Shown: positions 13,239 through 25,048, counted from the first letter of the stretch. The stretch is 64,000 nt of DNA from Saussurea involucrata (GCA_033807775.1 CM066327.1:74716795-74780794); one strand, 5' to 3'. The notes: generated by a model from the letters alone, not told the origin. Numbers and translations: made by a program.

Positions 13239-13948
13239 TGTTAGATATAGTGTCCAGAGTCATTAACTATTGGTAATATTTCTAATAATAGCAGGGTCCT
13301 TTTGGGTTGCCCTTAAGACCCAAATAAACAATCAGAAGAATAAAAGGGAGTTAAAGCAATTAGTTTATTAATTTGTCATTTGATGATAAATTAATTATAA
13401 GCTACAATATAATTAATTAGATTAATTATATAAAGTACAGGGACTAAATGATAATTGGTTAAAATAGTTTTAACAAGCTTATCGGTTCAAGGGGGCTAGT
13501 TGTAAAATAGAGATAACTTGGTCGAGAAGCAGAAGAGGGGTTATAAATAAACTGCTAAGGGTCAAACCCTAGTTGGTTTTTTCAATCTCTCTCTGGTGGC
13601 CGTCGACCCCCTCTCTCTCTCTCTCCCAAAATCGTAAACCCTAATAAGGGTTTAGGGTTTAAGCCTCTTCTTAATTGTTGGCATTTGGTGTTCTTAAGTG
13701 TGAGCCACTAGAGGGATTCATACTATTGGTCCTTGACATCCAAGAAGCGAGATCAAAGGTTTGATTCATCATTGTGGTTTTCGACAATCACAATAAACAA
13801 GTAAGTGTTCTAGGTTCTTTCTTTTGTAGTTAATTATCTAGAACATATGTATCCTTGTAGGTTGTTAGTTTGTATTGCCATAGATGATATTTTAAATATG
13901 CTTTCGTTGCCTATATCATGTGGTTGTAAGTTTGCTCAAAACCTTTCA
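13239..13948 (+). repeat. 3' LTR of Tork-type copia (copy 2)
   Basis: 710 bp; first bases TGTTAG instead of TGTTGG. TATA box 13542-13549, telobox-like pair near 13636-13661. The primer-binding site at 13950-13962 and a leader stub follow, as in copy 1. Confidence 0.9.
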
Positions 13949-14037
13949 GTGGTATCAGAGCCATAGTTCTTAGATATTAGCTCAAAAGTAGTTTCAATTT
14001 GATTTGCAAAACTGTTTGTGTTGGTTTAGGGTTTTCG
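13949..14037 (+). other. primer-binding site plus leader stub (copy 2)
   Basis: Copy of the 3557-3645 stub. Similarity to the element leader ends near 14037, where flank sequence begins. Confidence 0.8.
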
Positions 14038-15757
14038 TAAATATGAGATACCGATAGACATTCAAGTCCTTCCAACATTTTTTACCATGTCTTAGGGGTC
14101 GTTTAACTTTCCCCTAATGTTTAACCAAAAACTAATTGTAGCCTTCCTCGGGTAATTAAACAATCTGTTCCATCACCAGAAAGACTTTGATTCTACTGAG
14201 GTGTTATCGTCGTCAAATATCATTTCTCACAATTCACCTGCACATGAACTTCATTTACATCAAAAAATATTTAGGTTTAAGATATAAAATTTCTATCTCT
14301 TTTTTTTATCCGACCCTTGTGGAGGTAACCAAGTTTTTTGGTGAAGTAGAGTTTGTCTTCTTGCATTAGTGATGATTTTATGTTTGCTTTTCTCCTTCTA
14401 ACTTAGCCACCTGCAAATGTCGACCATCCAAACCATCAGACATGGTTAAGATAAAAACACGACAAATGTGATATGATAGGTAAAATCTATGGATGAAAGT
14501 TATGAAATAAGGCTATTTGAACCAAGTGAAAAAATTAAGAGACTGTCTTTTCATATGCCCATGCCACAATAGAGCAGGTAGTGTAAAACCATTAGTCACT
14601 TGAAATGAGTCTCGGATATTCCGAGTCCTCTTGAAATCTAAAAATATTTATTGCAATTCACGAAAATGTTACATGATGATCTTTTTTGTGCTCTAAACTT
14701 ACAAATGGTTGAAGTGGCCAAAATAGTTGGCACAACATAAAACTTTACATGCAGGTTCCACCATCAAACCACTGAATGTTATGTCTTCACTTCTCAATCA
14801 GATTGACAACAAAACACTATCATCAAACACTCAGTGAGCTCTAAAACCTTTTATGTAACCCTATTCCCTTCTTTTGTGACAATTTTGAACTTGTAGAATA
14901 GAAAATCTATTCACTTTATGAAACCAACACCTTCTTTAGTTGGATATAAGAAACATCCCCATCTTATAACTATTAATTTCCAGCGAAACAGCAAAAAAAC
15001 CAACTAACTTTAGCTTTTGATTTAACAACCCATTTTCCCTCATAAGGACGACACTTGCTTTAAATATGTACTTTTTCAAACACATAAAAGGATTACTTCA
15101 ATTTTGTAATGTTTTCAAACGCATTTACTTTACATTTGTAATCTTTTCAAAGTTTAACATTGTAAATTTGCAGCCAAAGAACCCTAGCAGCCCAGAACAC
15201 ATTGGGACCAATGACCATCTATGTTCTTACCTTTTGAAATGATTAATGAGACTGATGTATGTATATTCTGCTCTATCATTAATACCTTTTGAAGTGAATC
15301 CACATTTCCTATCGATTCAAGAAATTAGAGCAATTATCACGATATTACCGTATGCGGTATCCTATTTTATCATTTTTTAAGATTTCTTCATCATTTGATT
15401 TCAAAATTTACTACTTCATCCATCCCCTAAAAAAATGACTCCGCTACATTTCCTGATTCTGAAACTTCAACAAATTATTTTGTTAAACTAAAACGTTGAC
15501 AAAAACAGTTTTAGTGATCAGAGTCCCGTAAGAATTCATAGCAGAACAAACAAACTCATAAATGCAAAGTGAAGTTCATACAGTTCTATTGTCTGAATAG
15601 AACCATAAATGCAAAACCCATAAAACAAATCCTTTAATCGTACCAGCGAGAATGAAAGAGGTGAACGATTACCTTGAATCGGGAAGGATGGGGGTTGAAG
15701 GCGTCGATAGAGAAGATTTAATCGCCAACTTGAAGGTTAAGGTGTCGATATAGAAGC
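14038..15757. other. AT-rich duplicated flank (copy 2), no gene
   Basis: Matches 3646-5368 with small indels. Nothing coding is supportable. The SIRE-1 insertion starts directly after it. Confidence 0.75.
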
Positions 15758-16743
15758 TGTTGATCCAAACCCTCAGTGATTTAATAATGACCCTCTCTTA
15801 AATACTTAGTGAAAATTTTAAGTAAACAATATGTATCAGAGTTTCACTATCGCTGATAAGTACTAAGACCTTACAGTACCGCTGATAGGAACTCTCGCTC
15901 TTTAGATTAAACATTCAGCGAACACTGTTCACCATAATGCTCTGAGCCTGTTCAGTCCTTATGATAATCGCTGATAAGTTAGTTGTTTACTTATGATCCC
16001 TGAAGACATGTTTCACGTCAACATAGGTTCTACGCTGAAGTCGAAGATCAAGCTCAAGAACCAGCGACAAGTCTCCTAATGAACTGATGCGGATCAGTGA
16101 AGGCTCAGATTTGTCCACTCAACGTGAAGTATCAAGTACAAGACTTCAGCTATCGCTAAACTTTGTCATTCACTAATATAGAATGATAAAGCGCTGAATC
16201 AACGAAAGCTGATCATGAAGTCCTCTGTACAAAGTACTTTTGTCTTAACCACCCTTGCACGACTCCGTACGATATGTCAGAAAAGAACCTCCTTATTGTC
16301 TGAAATCGTACAACCACTCTGATGCTACACTTTTCAAACATGCGGCTACTAAGGTTGTCTACAAAGGTCAATGACATACAACCAATGAGCTGCTGCCACG
16401 TGTAAAGTATAAATTGTCATGCATTAAATGCATGCAGTATAAAAGAAGGACTCCAGCTTCATTTTTGAAGCACTCGAAAACTCTGGACGAGTCACTCGTA
16501 AACTTTGGTCGAGTCATCCTTCTTATCTTGAGATAGGTTATTATTAGTAATTTACTTCTCTTTCTTAGTGCAAGAAACTTAGTGTTCCAACTTGTTTAGA
16601 TTTAGGTTTATCCTTAATCTTGTTCCGCAACAAGCTGTAAATTGTTAATGATTTATCAATAAACAATTTAAAAAAGTAAAATCTGTGTGTTTGTATTCAA
16701 TCCCCCCCCTTTTACAAACTTGTATAGCTCTTCGGGACCAACA
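15758..16743 (+). repeat. 5' LTR of SIRE-1
   Basis: 986 bp, TGTTGATCC to ACCAACA. Contains a G-box CACGTG (16397-16402), the palindrome CATGCATT-A-AATGCATG (16419-16435) and a TATA box TATAAAAG (16438-16445). The word TCGCTGA/TCAGCGA or a near match recurs many times (for example near 15850, 15880, 15916, 15965). Confidence 0.93.
16397..16445 (+). promoter_or_regulatory. SIRE-1 LTR core promoter: G-box, palindrome, TATA
   Basis: CACGTG, then an 8-bp inverted repeat around one A containing RY-type CATGCA words, then TATAAAAG two bases later. The same palindrome-TATA order occurs in the SIRE-2 and SIRE-3 LTRs. Confidence 0.65.
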
Positions 16744-16745
16744 AG

Positions 16746-16757
16746 TGGTATCAGAGC
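16746..16757 (+). other. primer-binding site of SIRE-1
   Basis: TGGTATCAGAGC two bases after the 5' LTR; initiator-Met tRNA type. Confidence 0.9.
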
Positions 16758-16810
16758 AGATTTGTTTAATCTCATAAACAAAATCTGATCTATACTAAGA
16801 TTTCTCTTCC

Positions 16811-19242
16811 TTGCTATTTCTGAAAATGGCTACCAACACAAACACAAACTATATTGACAACGATTCTCTTGCAAAACCCCCTAGATTCTCCAGAGATAAT
16901 TTTAATCTATGGAAAAATAGGATGATTCTCTTCTTAGAAGGTGTAGACCCTACTATGCCTTATTATCTTGAAAACGGCCCATATATTCCTGTAAGAATTG
17001 ATGCTGCAGTTCCAGCCGCTGAGAATAGACCTGCTATTCCAGAAAGGCTGATACCCAAGGAAGTTCATATGTGGACTGATGAAGATAAGAAGAAAGTGGC
17101 TATAGACACCAAAGCCAGATCCATATTCTCCATGGCTCTTCCTGACGAAGTCTACCATTCCGTCATTAACCTGAAAACCTCAAAAGCTACGTGGGACACA
17201 ATATGTGTTCAGTATGAAGGTACTTCTGAAGTCCAGGACTCTCGAAAGATCAACCTGGTAAGACAATATGAAAGCTTCATTTGTGGTAAGAATGAAACTC
17301 TCTCTGAAGTACACCAACGTTTTAACTGTTTAATAATAGATCTGAAAACTGTTGGTAAGGAATATTCTAACTTTGAAGTGCTGACAAAGTTCTTAGAATG
17401 TTTACCTGAAAGCTGGGACAGTTATTCTATGTGTCTCAAGTTGTCAAAGGATCTAAAATCAATGACCCTTTCTACCTTATATGGCACGATGCTGAATCAT
17501 GAGCAATCGAGTCATCTTAAGAAGAATCTTGTAAAAGATTCCAAAAGCACCCCTGTTGCTTTAATCTCAGAGGAACCTTCCACTCAGCGACCCTCGGTCA
17601 CTATCACTGAGTTGGAGAGTAACTCTGAAAGGTCATCAGATTCTGACTCTTCAGATCTTGATGAATCTTTGGCTCTCCTCACTAAAAAGTTCAGGAGATT
17701 CGCCAAAAAGAAATGGTTCAGAAAGAATAAACCTCTTTCCATTACTGACAAGCCAAGATCATCAGCTCCTGTTGATAAGGCTACTGCTACTTGTTTTAAC
17801 TGCGAAAAGATAGGACATTTTGCTAACGAGTGCAGGTCAAAGAAAGTTTCGAGAAACTCAGCGTTTCCCAAGAAATCCTTTATTCCCAGGAATATAGATG
17901 ACAAATACGCCAAGCTGAAAGAAAGGTATGCGAAGCTGAAAAGCTTTAAGAAGAAAGGCAAAGGCCTGATGGCTGACTATGATTGGGTTAACTCTGACGA
18001 GGAAGAAACATCTGACTCTGAAGATGATGAAGCCAATCTCTGTCTTATGGCCAAACTTGAAGATGAGGAAGACAATTCTGACATTCCCTCTACTTCAACC
18101 TCTGCAACTCAGGTATCACCTTCCTTCTTTACCAATATTGCAAATATTGATGAAGCTGATAGACTTCGAAAGATCGATCTCTTGACTAGAAGTTTATATG
18201 AAGCCATGAATGGCAAAACTGTAGTTGAAAATCAAAACCTTGATCTCGCTGAACAGCTTAAAAACTGTCACCTTCAAATAGAAAATCTTTCTAAAATTAA
18301 AGAAGATTTTAAAGATCAAGTTCACCTAAATCAGCTAGTCAAAATCGAGCGCGAAGAAGCTATCGCTGCATTAAAGGCTGAAAAAGCTACTGCTGATGGA
18401 TGGTATAATTCCTCAACAAAGATCACTGAGATAATTAAGTCTCAGATTCCCCTGAGTGATAAACGTGGTCTTGGTTACAAAGCTGATACTCAAGAACCAA
18501 CCACTGATCGTTCTATGCTCTTATTTGGAACTTTCGTATCCTCGGTCGCTGATACTTCATCCTCTCAGTGTTCCTCTTCTAAACCGCCTATCCCTGAGGA
18601 AATTTCTACCTCTTCAAAAGGTAAAGAGAAAATGGTTTATCCAAAACCTACCTTTGTCTTTAAAGATAAAGGTAAAGGAATTGCTTTTAACCAAAATCCT
18701 CAGAAGGGTACCTTAGTACCAAAGTTGAATGCTTCTAAAGCTTCAGTGACCTATCCCTCTGGATCAAGGAATCAGATCTCTGAACTAGGAATCAGATCTC
18801 TGGATCTACTCAGCGTGGATCTATTCAGCGATCTACTCCTAGAATCAGAGTGGATGTCTTTGGTAAGAAATCCGAAGAACTAAATGTTCCTCCCATTTCA
18901 AAAGCCAATAGCTTATTTGGTGCTGGTCCTTCTAATTCAAAATCAAAAGCTCAGCATTCAAATGGTCCTAGAACTATTTTTAGTTATAGGAAATGTTATC
19001 ATTGTGGACTTACTGATCATATTGCTAGTAAGTGCCCCACAGCCACCAAAGCTGAAAAGATAGCTAAGGTGAAGATCATTGCCCCCAAGGCAAAGAAGAC
19101 CACTGAGGTTAAGAAATTAACCAAAGTGAAGACTGACAAAGCTGAATCTTCAAATGCTGCGAAGACTGCTGAACCTTCCATTCCAACGACTTCCACTGAC
19201 AAGTGTGTACACATGGTTAAGTGGGTACCCAAGAAAAACTAA
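16811..19242 (+). pseudogene. gag: SIRE-1 gag, frameshifted
   Basis: Gag polyprotein that would assemble the cytoplasmic particle and bind the RNA. A copia-type Gag domain occupies about residues 10-240 (start MATNTN, the ATG after the primer site shared with SIRE-3; the frame is open a few codons upstream). A zinc knuckle CFNCEKIGHFANEC begins at residue ~328, then acidic Ser/Asp-rich and coiled-coil-like stretches. A short direct duplication near 18770-18810 shifts the frame; the rest reads from ~18850 and holds a second knuckle, CYHCGLTDHIASKC (18994 on), and a Lys-rich tail. It ends at TAA 19240-19242, which is shared with SIRE-3 and may be the native gag end. Confidence 0.88.
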
Positions 19243-22200
19243 TATTTCTTTGTAATGCAGGTTAAGAAGGGTATCTGGTATCTCGATAGCGGATGCTCTA
19301 GACACATGACTGGAAAGAAAAGCCTGCTCGCTGAATACAAAGAAGAGAAGGGTCCCTCTGTGACTTTCGGTGGAAATGGAAAAGGACATACCCGAGGGTT
19401 TGGTGTACTATCTAATGGTACAACAACTTTCAGAAGAGTCGCATATGTTGAAGGGCTGAAGCATAATCTTCTAAGCATCAGTCATCTTTGCGACATGGAT
19501 AACAAAGTAATCTTTACTAAGGAATCCTGCTTTGTCGCTGACAAAAAGGAGAAGATAGCTCTCAGCGGTTATCGTTTGGAAAATGGTTATGTTATAAACA
19601 TGGACTCAACAACCACTGAGAACTCCTGTTTCTTCTCAAAAGCCTCATCTGATGTCAACTGGCTATGGCATAAGAGGCTCTCTCATCTAAACTTTAAGAC
19701 ACTGAATACTCTTTCTTCAAAAGAGTTAGTCACTGGTCTACCTCAACACTCATACGCCAAAGAGTCCTTATGTTCAGCGTGTGAGAAAGGCAAGCGGACC
19801 AAAGAAAGCTTTAAGTCAAAGCAAGTCTCCTCAGTGTCATCTCCTCTACAACTTCTTCATATGGATTTGTTTGGCCATGTTAACAAACAATCTATCACTA
19901 GAAATAAATATACGCTGGTCATAGTTGATGAATTCTCTCGCTATACACGGGTTATGTTTCTCCGTTCTAAGAGTGACACCCCTGAAGAACTCATCACCTT
20001 TGTTCGGAAGATGGAAACCCTGAACAACTTGACCGTTCGCTCAATAAGGAGTGATCATGGGACTGAATTCAAAAATAGTTCTCTTGATTCCTTCTTTGAG
20101 AGCAAGGGTATTTCTCACAACTTTTCATCAGTGAGGACACCGCAATAAAACGGAGTCGCTGAAAGAAGAAATAGAACAATTATTAAAGCTGCACGTTCAA
20201 TGCTCAGCGATTCTCACCTGCCTACTCAGTTTTGGGCAGAAGCTGTCAACACTACTTGTTTTACGCAAAACAGGTCGCTGATAGTCAAAAGATTCAATAA
20301 GACAGCCTATGAACTTTTTCATGGGAGAAAGCCTTCAATTAGCTTTCTTCACATCTTTGGATGTCAGTGTTTCATACTGAATAACAGAGATGCCCTTGGA
20401 AAGTTTGATCCTAAGGCTGATGATGGAATCTTTCTTGGATATTATTCAATATCCAAAGCCTTAGGGTCTTCAATCGAAGAAGACAAACTGTAGAAGAAAC
20501 TATTCACGTCACGTTTGACGAATCCCGTTCAGCGAACTCTAAACCGTCCGCTGATACTGAAGAACTGAATCAATGGATGTTTTCTCATCTTGGTGATTCA
20601 GAAGATATTTCCACTCCTCATACTCATACAGTTGAAGATGATAGTCCTACTATCATCCCAAATATGCAGAATAGTGAAGCTGAAACATCATGGGTCTCAG
20701 CTGTTCCTTTAAACACTATACCTGCTTCTGAACCAAATGTCTCAGATATTCCATCTACTTCTCAGCAATCAGTGAATGAAATGACATCTGCACCTACTCC
20801 TCTCTTGGCTGATATTCCAGAAGTTGCTGAAGCTTCATCTTCAGCTCCTCCAGTTCAGGTTGAGTCAGCGTCTCATGCTCCGGCTCAGCAATGGACTGTA
20901 AATCACCCAATTGATCAAATTCTTGGTGATCCAAACGCTGGTGTTCAGACTCGATGAAGTGCAGGTAATATTTGTTTATTTGTTAACTTTATTTCTCTGA
21001 TTGATCCAAAGAAAATAGATGATGCCCTCAAAGATCCAAACTGGGTCAGCGCCATGCAAGAAGAGCTGACTGAATTCGAAAGAAACAAAGTTTGGAAACT
21101 TGTTTGAAGACCAACTGACAAAACAGTGATAGGCACTAAATGGGTCTATCGAAACAAGTTGGACGAACATGGAACTATAACCCGCAACAAGGCTCGTCTT
21201 ATTGCTCAGGGATACAGACAAGAGGAAGGCATAGATTACGACGAAACATTTGCTCCAGTAGAAAGACTATAATCTATTCGTCTATTCTTAGCATACGCTG
21301 TACACAAAGACTTTAAAGTATATCAGATGGATGTTAAGTCAGCATTTCTAAATGGAAAGCTGAATGAAGAAGTCTATGTAGAACAACCTCCAGGATTCTC
21401 ATATCCTAAGCGTCCAGGTTATGTTTATAAGCTGGATAAGGCACTTTATGGCTTAAAGCAAGCTCCACGTGCATGGTATGACACTCTCTCTACTTATCTC
21501 CATATTGAAAAATTTGAGCGAGGTAAAATCGACAAAACTCTAATTTTCAGAATAGTGAAAGGTCATATCATTCTTGTTCAGATATATGTTGATGACATTA
21601 TATTTGGTTCTATTAACCCTGATCTTTGTACTCGTTTCGCTGATAGAATGAAAGAAGAGTATAAAATGAGAATGATGGGTGAGCTAACATATTTCCTTGG
21701 TCTACAGATAAAACAAAATGAAAAAGGAACTTTCATTAATCAGGGAAAGTATGTTAAAGATATGCTGAAGAAATTCGATTTAACTCAGAGTTCAGCTATG
21801 AAAACCCCTATGGCACCACCGCTGACACTAAACAAGGATACTAATGGTATTCCTGTTAATGTCACGCTGTACCGTGGGATGATCGGGTCTCTCTTGTATC
21901 TTACAGGTAGCCGACCCGATATTATGTACGCAACCTGTTTGTGTGCACGATATCAAGCTGAACCTAAGGAATCTCATATGACTGCTGTAAAGCGAATTTT
22001 TCGATACCTTAAGGGTACTGCGAATCTAGGTCTTTGGTATCCCAAAGACACAGGATTCGATCTAATCGCCTATTCAGATAGTGATTTTGCAGGTTGCAAT
22101 GTAGATAGGAAAAGCACCACAAGAGGCTGTCAGCTCCTGGGTGGAAAGCTGGTGAGTTGGACAAGTAAAAAGCAAAACTCAGTGTCCACCTCCACAGCTG

Positions 22201-22532
22201 AAGCTGAATATGTAGCCGCTGGAAGATGTTGTTCTCAGGTCTTGTGGATGAGAAATCAACTACTAGACTATGACCTACAGCTCTCAAAAATTCCAATCTA
22301 TTGTGACAGCACAAGTGCCATCGCTATAGCCAACAATCCAGTGCTACACTCAAAGACAAAACGCATCGAAATCAGGTATCATTTTATCAGAGATCATGTG
22401 ATGAATGGTGATATAGAACTTCATTTTATCCCAACTGACTATCAGTTAGCTGATCTGTTCACCAAACCTCTTGATGAGACAAGATTCAACTTTCTCATCA
22501 GCGAGCTTGGAATGCTGAACTTTGAAGAGTAA
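19243..22532 (+). pseudogene. pol: SIRE-1 pol (PR-IN-RT-RNase H), multiple stops
   Basis: In frame with gag past the 19240 stop. Protease motif LDSGCSRHM comes first, then the integrase zinc domain (HKRLSHLN ... CSACEKGK) and catalytic core, RT with YVDD near 21585-21600, and RNase H with SDSDFAG near 22075-22095; ends with the ADLFTKPL block. Stops at 20146-20148, 20955-20957, 21105-21107 and 21270-21272, and a frameshift near 20455 break it. The last intact run is 21327-22532. The first stop sits at a codon that is Gln in SIRE-3. Inactive. Confidence 0.9.
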
Positions 22533-22922
22533 AATCTTCAGCGGTTCACATTTGATTAGCGATAGGATAAAATCAACTTGTATAACCTATTCTATCATTC
22601 TCTCTCTGAACATAATTGATTCGCTGATATCAAGGTATGTTTTTCTCTCACCGACAATCGCATGTAAATGCAAGATTTCAAGACAAATTGCATCGCTGAA
22701 TATCTCTTCCTTAATCAGCGATACTTTGAAATTTCTAAAACCAACACTGATATTTCTATTCAGTGCTTCATGTTTTCAAAAGTGTCCCTGAGCTTTCAAA
22801 ACCTCAGAGACATCCTAAAATATGAAAGGACATCCGTGACGTCATCGCAACGGATAAGCCCTGGCACGTTCTTTTTCTGACACACGTTTGCACGTTTCGT
22901 TTACCTTCCAATCAAATGCAAA
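22533..22922 (+). other. SIRE-1 pol to third-ORF spacer
   Basis: Non-coding in both SIRE-1 and SIRE-3 (54346-54740 there). Carries repeated TCGCTGA/TCAGCGA words. Precedes the internal promoter candidate. Confidence 0.6.
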
Positions 22923-22993
22923 CACGTGTCCGTGTCATGATGAAAATCATTTCCCGCTCAAGATTTTCTCTCTCTCTAATCTCACTATATAAA
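22923..22993 (+). promoter_or_regulatory. candidate internal promoter of SIRE-1 third ORF
   Basis: G-box CACGTG at 22923-22928 and TATA box TATATAAA at 22986-22993. Both are kept at matching places in SIRE-3 (54340-54345 and 54277-54284) although surrounding bases have diverged. Expected transcription start is about 30 bp downstream, leaving a ~95 nt first leader exon. Prediction from sequence only. Confidence 0.6.
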
Positions 22994-23113
22994 CACATTT
23001 TGGGTTTATATTTTTCCTTTACGCGAACAACTTCTTCCTCAAGAAAACTACTATTGCATTTTTGCTCTCAAGTTTTCAAGAACTGTTCATCTTCTTCTTC
23101 TTCAACGAACCAG

Positions 23114-23507
23114 GTTAATATTTCTTTTATTTACCTGTTTCTTAAAACTTGTTAATGATCTTCTCATGGTTTTTACAAGATCAAACAAAAGAACTTTTTC
23201 AAAAATGAAATCATTTCTTTCATGGTTTTATGAACACAACCTTTCATGGTTGTTCTTCAAGTTTAATCGCAAATATCTTAAACTTGTTCTTCATACGTTT
23301 TTCCAGAATCCTAATCCTCAAAGGAAACTGGAAAACAAGACTTTTTATTGGGTTTGCATTTCTTTTTCAAAAACAAGAAAACCCAAATCTTCATTAAGAC
23401 ATTTTTGTCTGAATGAAATGGACAAAATTCGAACCATCTTATTGGAAAATCTTTCCACATTAAGATTATTCTTATTTGTTATATCTTTGGTTGAACTGAT
23501 AATACAG
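23114..23507 (+). other. candidate 5'-UTR intron of SIRE-1 third ORF
   Basis: Donor CAG|GTTAAT at 23114 and acceptor ATACAG ending at 23507, two bases before the ATG at 23510; 394 bp, T-rich. SIRE-3 keeps donor and acceptor (intron 53749-54151, 403 bp). No transcript evidence is available. Confidence 0.55.
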
Positions 23508-24678
23508 CAATGGCATCTACTGATATTCCTACCGCTGAGAACACTGATGATGCTGAGGAATTGGAAATCATCAAGGCTCCCCAGGTCAAGTTCACTCTTG
23601 AGGAACTTGATTGGACAAAAACAAACAATCTCTATGCGCTTTTCGAGTTTCCTCCTCGAAAGCAAGTCACACATCTGAATGATGCTGTGAATTTCCTCAA
23701 AATATGTTGCCTCTCTACAGCCCTGACCATAACACCTCCTGCACATCAGTTACTATTATCTCAGTTCTGGTATTCTGCCAGACACTCTCAGCTACCATCG
23801 ACCAAAGACCCATCGAAGAAAATCGATTGCATCCTCTGTGACACTGATTTTGGCACCATAAAAATCACCCATGCCATTATCCGAAAAGCACTGAGCCTTC
23901 CCATCGCTACAAAAGAAAAACCCTTTGTTTCTCTCCCTGACCACAAGAAACATGCTGATAGGGAAGCCATCACTGCATTCTTTGATGCAATGGGTTATGT
24001 ATGGGAAACTGGGAGGGACAAGAAGCCTGAGAAGAAACTGACCCTCATCAAGAAGTCGAAAATGCCCAGCGAGATGATGGTTCTCTTGGTGACTTTGGAG
24101 AAGGTTGATGGTTGATTTGGTGACCCACGTCAAAGCTGATTTGGAGAAGGTTGATGGTTCTCTTGGTGACTTTGCCAAAGTTCTTGCTGACATCTACACA
24201 GACTACACCTCTCTCAAAACAACAGTTCAATCCATGTCCAGCGAGGTCATAACGCTGAAGACATCGGTTGGAAATCTTCAGGGAGATATGTTTGCTGTAA
24301 AGACTGACGTGAGTTCTGTAAAGACTGACGTAAGTTCAGTGAAGACGATGGTACAGCAGATCCTCGAACGCATGAACGCATTTTACTCCGGCGGATCATG
24401 CTGAACTTTTCAAGATCACTCCTGCTATTACTGGCCTAGAAGACAGAGTAGCAGCGATTGAAAATTATATTGGAATCCCTGGCCAAGAAGACAGGGAACC
24501 AACACCATCTGCTGAGTCATCGCATTCCTCCCCCACTCATCATGAGGAAGGGGGGAGAAGAACTCTGAAGACCTTCCCCATGATGAATCTATCGAGGGGG
24601 AGAAGATTGAAAACCTTTCCCTTACTGAAGAGGGGGAGAAGACAAATGAAGAAACAACTGCTGGACCTCAGGGAGATG

Positions 24679-25048
24679 TGTAACATCCCAGGCCAACCGT
24701 ACCAGATATTGTCCGCTTTGTCCGCACACCTGAACTCACGGTTTTAAAACGCGTCTGATAGGGGAGGTATCAAGTTCCTCTTATAAGGCAACCTTTGTTC
24801 CCCTCCCCAACCAATGTGGGATCTTACAAAATCCACCCCCCTTGGGAGCCCAGCGTCCTCGCTGGCACACCAGTCCGGAACCTGGCTCTGATACCATTTG
24901 TAACATCCCAGGCCAACCGTACCAGATATTGTCCGCTTTGTCCGCACACCTGGACTCACGGTTTTAAAACGCGTCTGATAGGGGAGGTATCAAGTTCCTC
25001 TTATAAGGCAACCTTTGTTCCCCTCCCCAACCAATGTGGGATCTTACA
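24679..25048 (-). mobile_element. TRIM (miniature LTR retrotransposon), SMART-like
   Basis: 370 bp with 150 bp LTRs at 24679-24828 and 24899-25048 (TGTAACATCCC to GATCTTACA) that differ at one position by eye. The 70 bp internal part has a primer site in reverse orientation (24884-24896, complement of TGGTATCAGAGCC) and a polypurine tract on the minus strand (CAAGGGGGGTGG, near 24829-24844), so the element points left. Target duplication AGATG at 24674-24678 and 25049-25053. Element plus duplication is 375 bp, a multiple of three. No coding capacity; it needs proteins from other elements. The family name is from memory of similar plant TRIMs. Confidence 0.92.

Larger units (their letters stand above)
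6226..13948 (+). mobile_element. complete Tork-type Ty1/copia retrotransposon (copy 2)
   Basis: About 7.7 kb: 5' LTR 6226-6933, initiator-Met primer site, 1.4 kb leader, one gag-pol reading frame with three stops, 0.85 kb tail with polypurine tract, 3' LTR 13239-13948. The two LTRs differ at about 10-12 of ~709 positions by eye. No clean target-site duplication is visible because a leader stub follows the 3' LTR. Clade name is inferred from RT and RNase H. Confidence 0.9.
10390..15757 (+). repeat. second copy of a ~10.4 kb tandem segmental duplication
   Basis: Corresponds to 1-5368 at an offset of about 10390 bp. The match runs through pol, 3' tail, LTR, leader stub and 1.7 kb of unrelated flank. 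Shared non-element flank means the repeat is a segmental duplication, not two independent insertions. It ends at GAAGC (15753-15757), where SIRE-1 begins; the first copy continues past this point. Confidence 0.9.

Noticed and set aside
19212..19260. A ~45 bp intron removing the gag stop via GTTAAGT or GTACCC donors
   Set aside because: Too short for known plant introns; only longer introns or stop readthrough remain plausible.
22668..23678. Small ORFs between SIRE-1 pol and third ORF
   Set aside because: Lie in the promoter, leader exon and candidate leader intron; not kept in SIRE-3.
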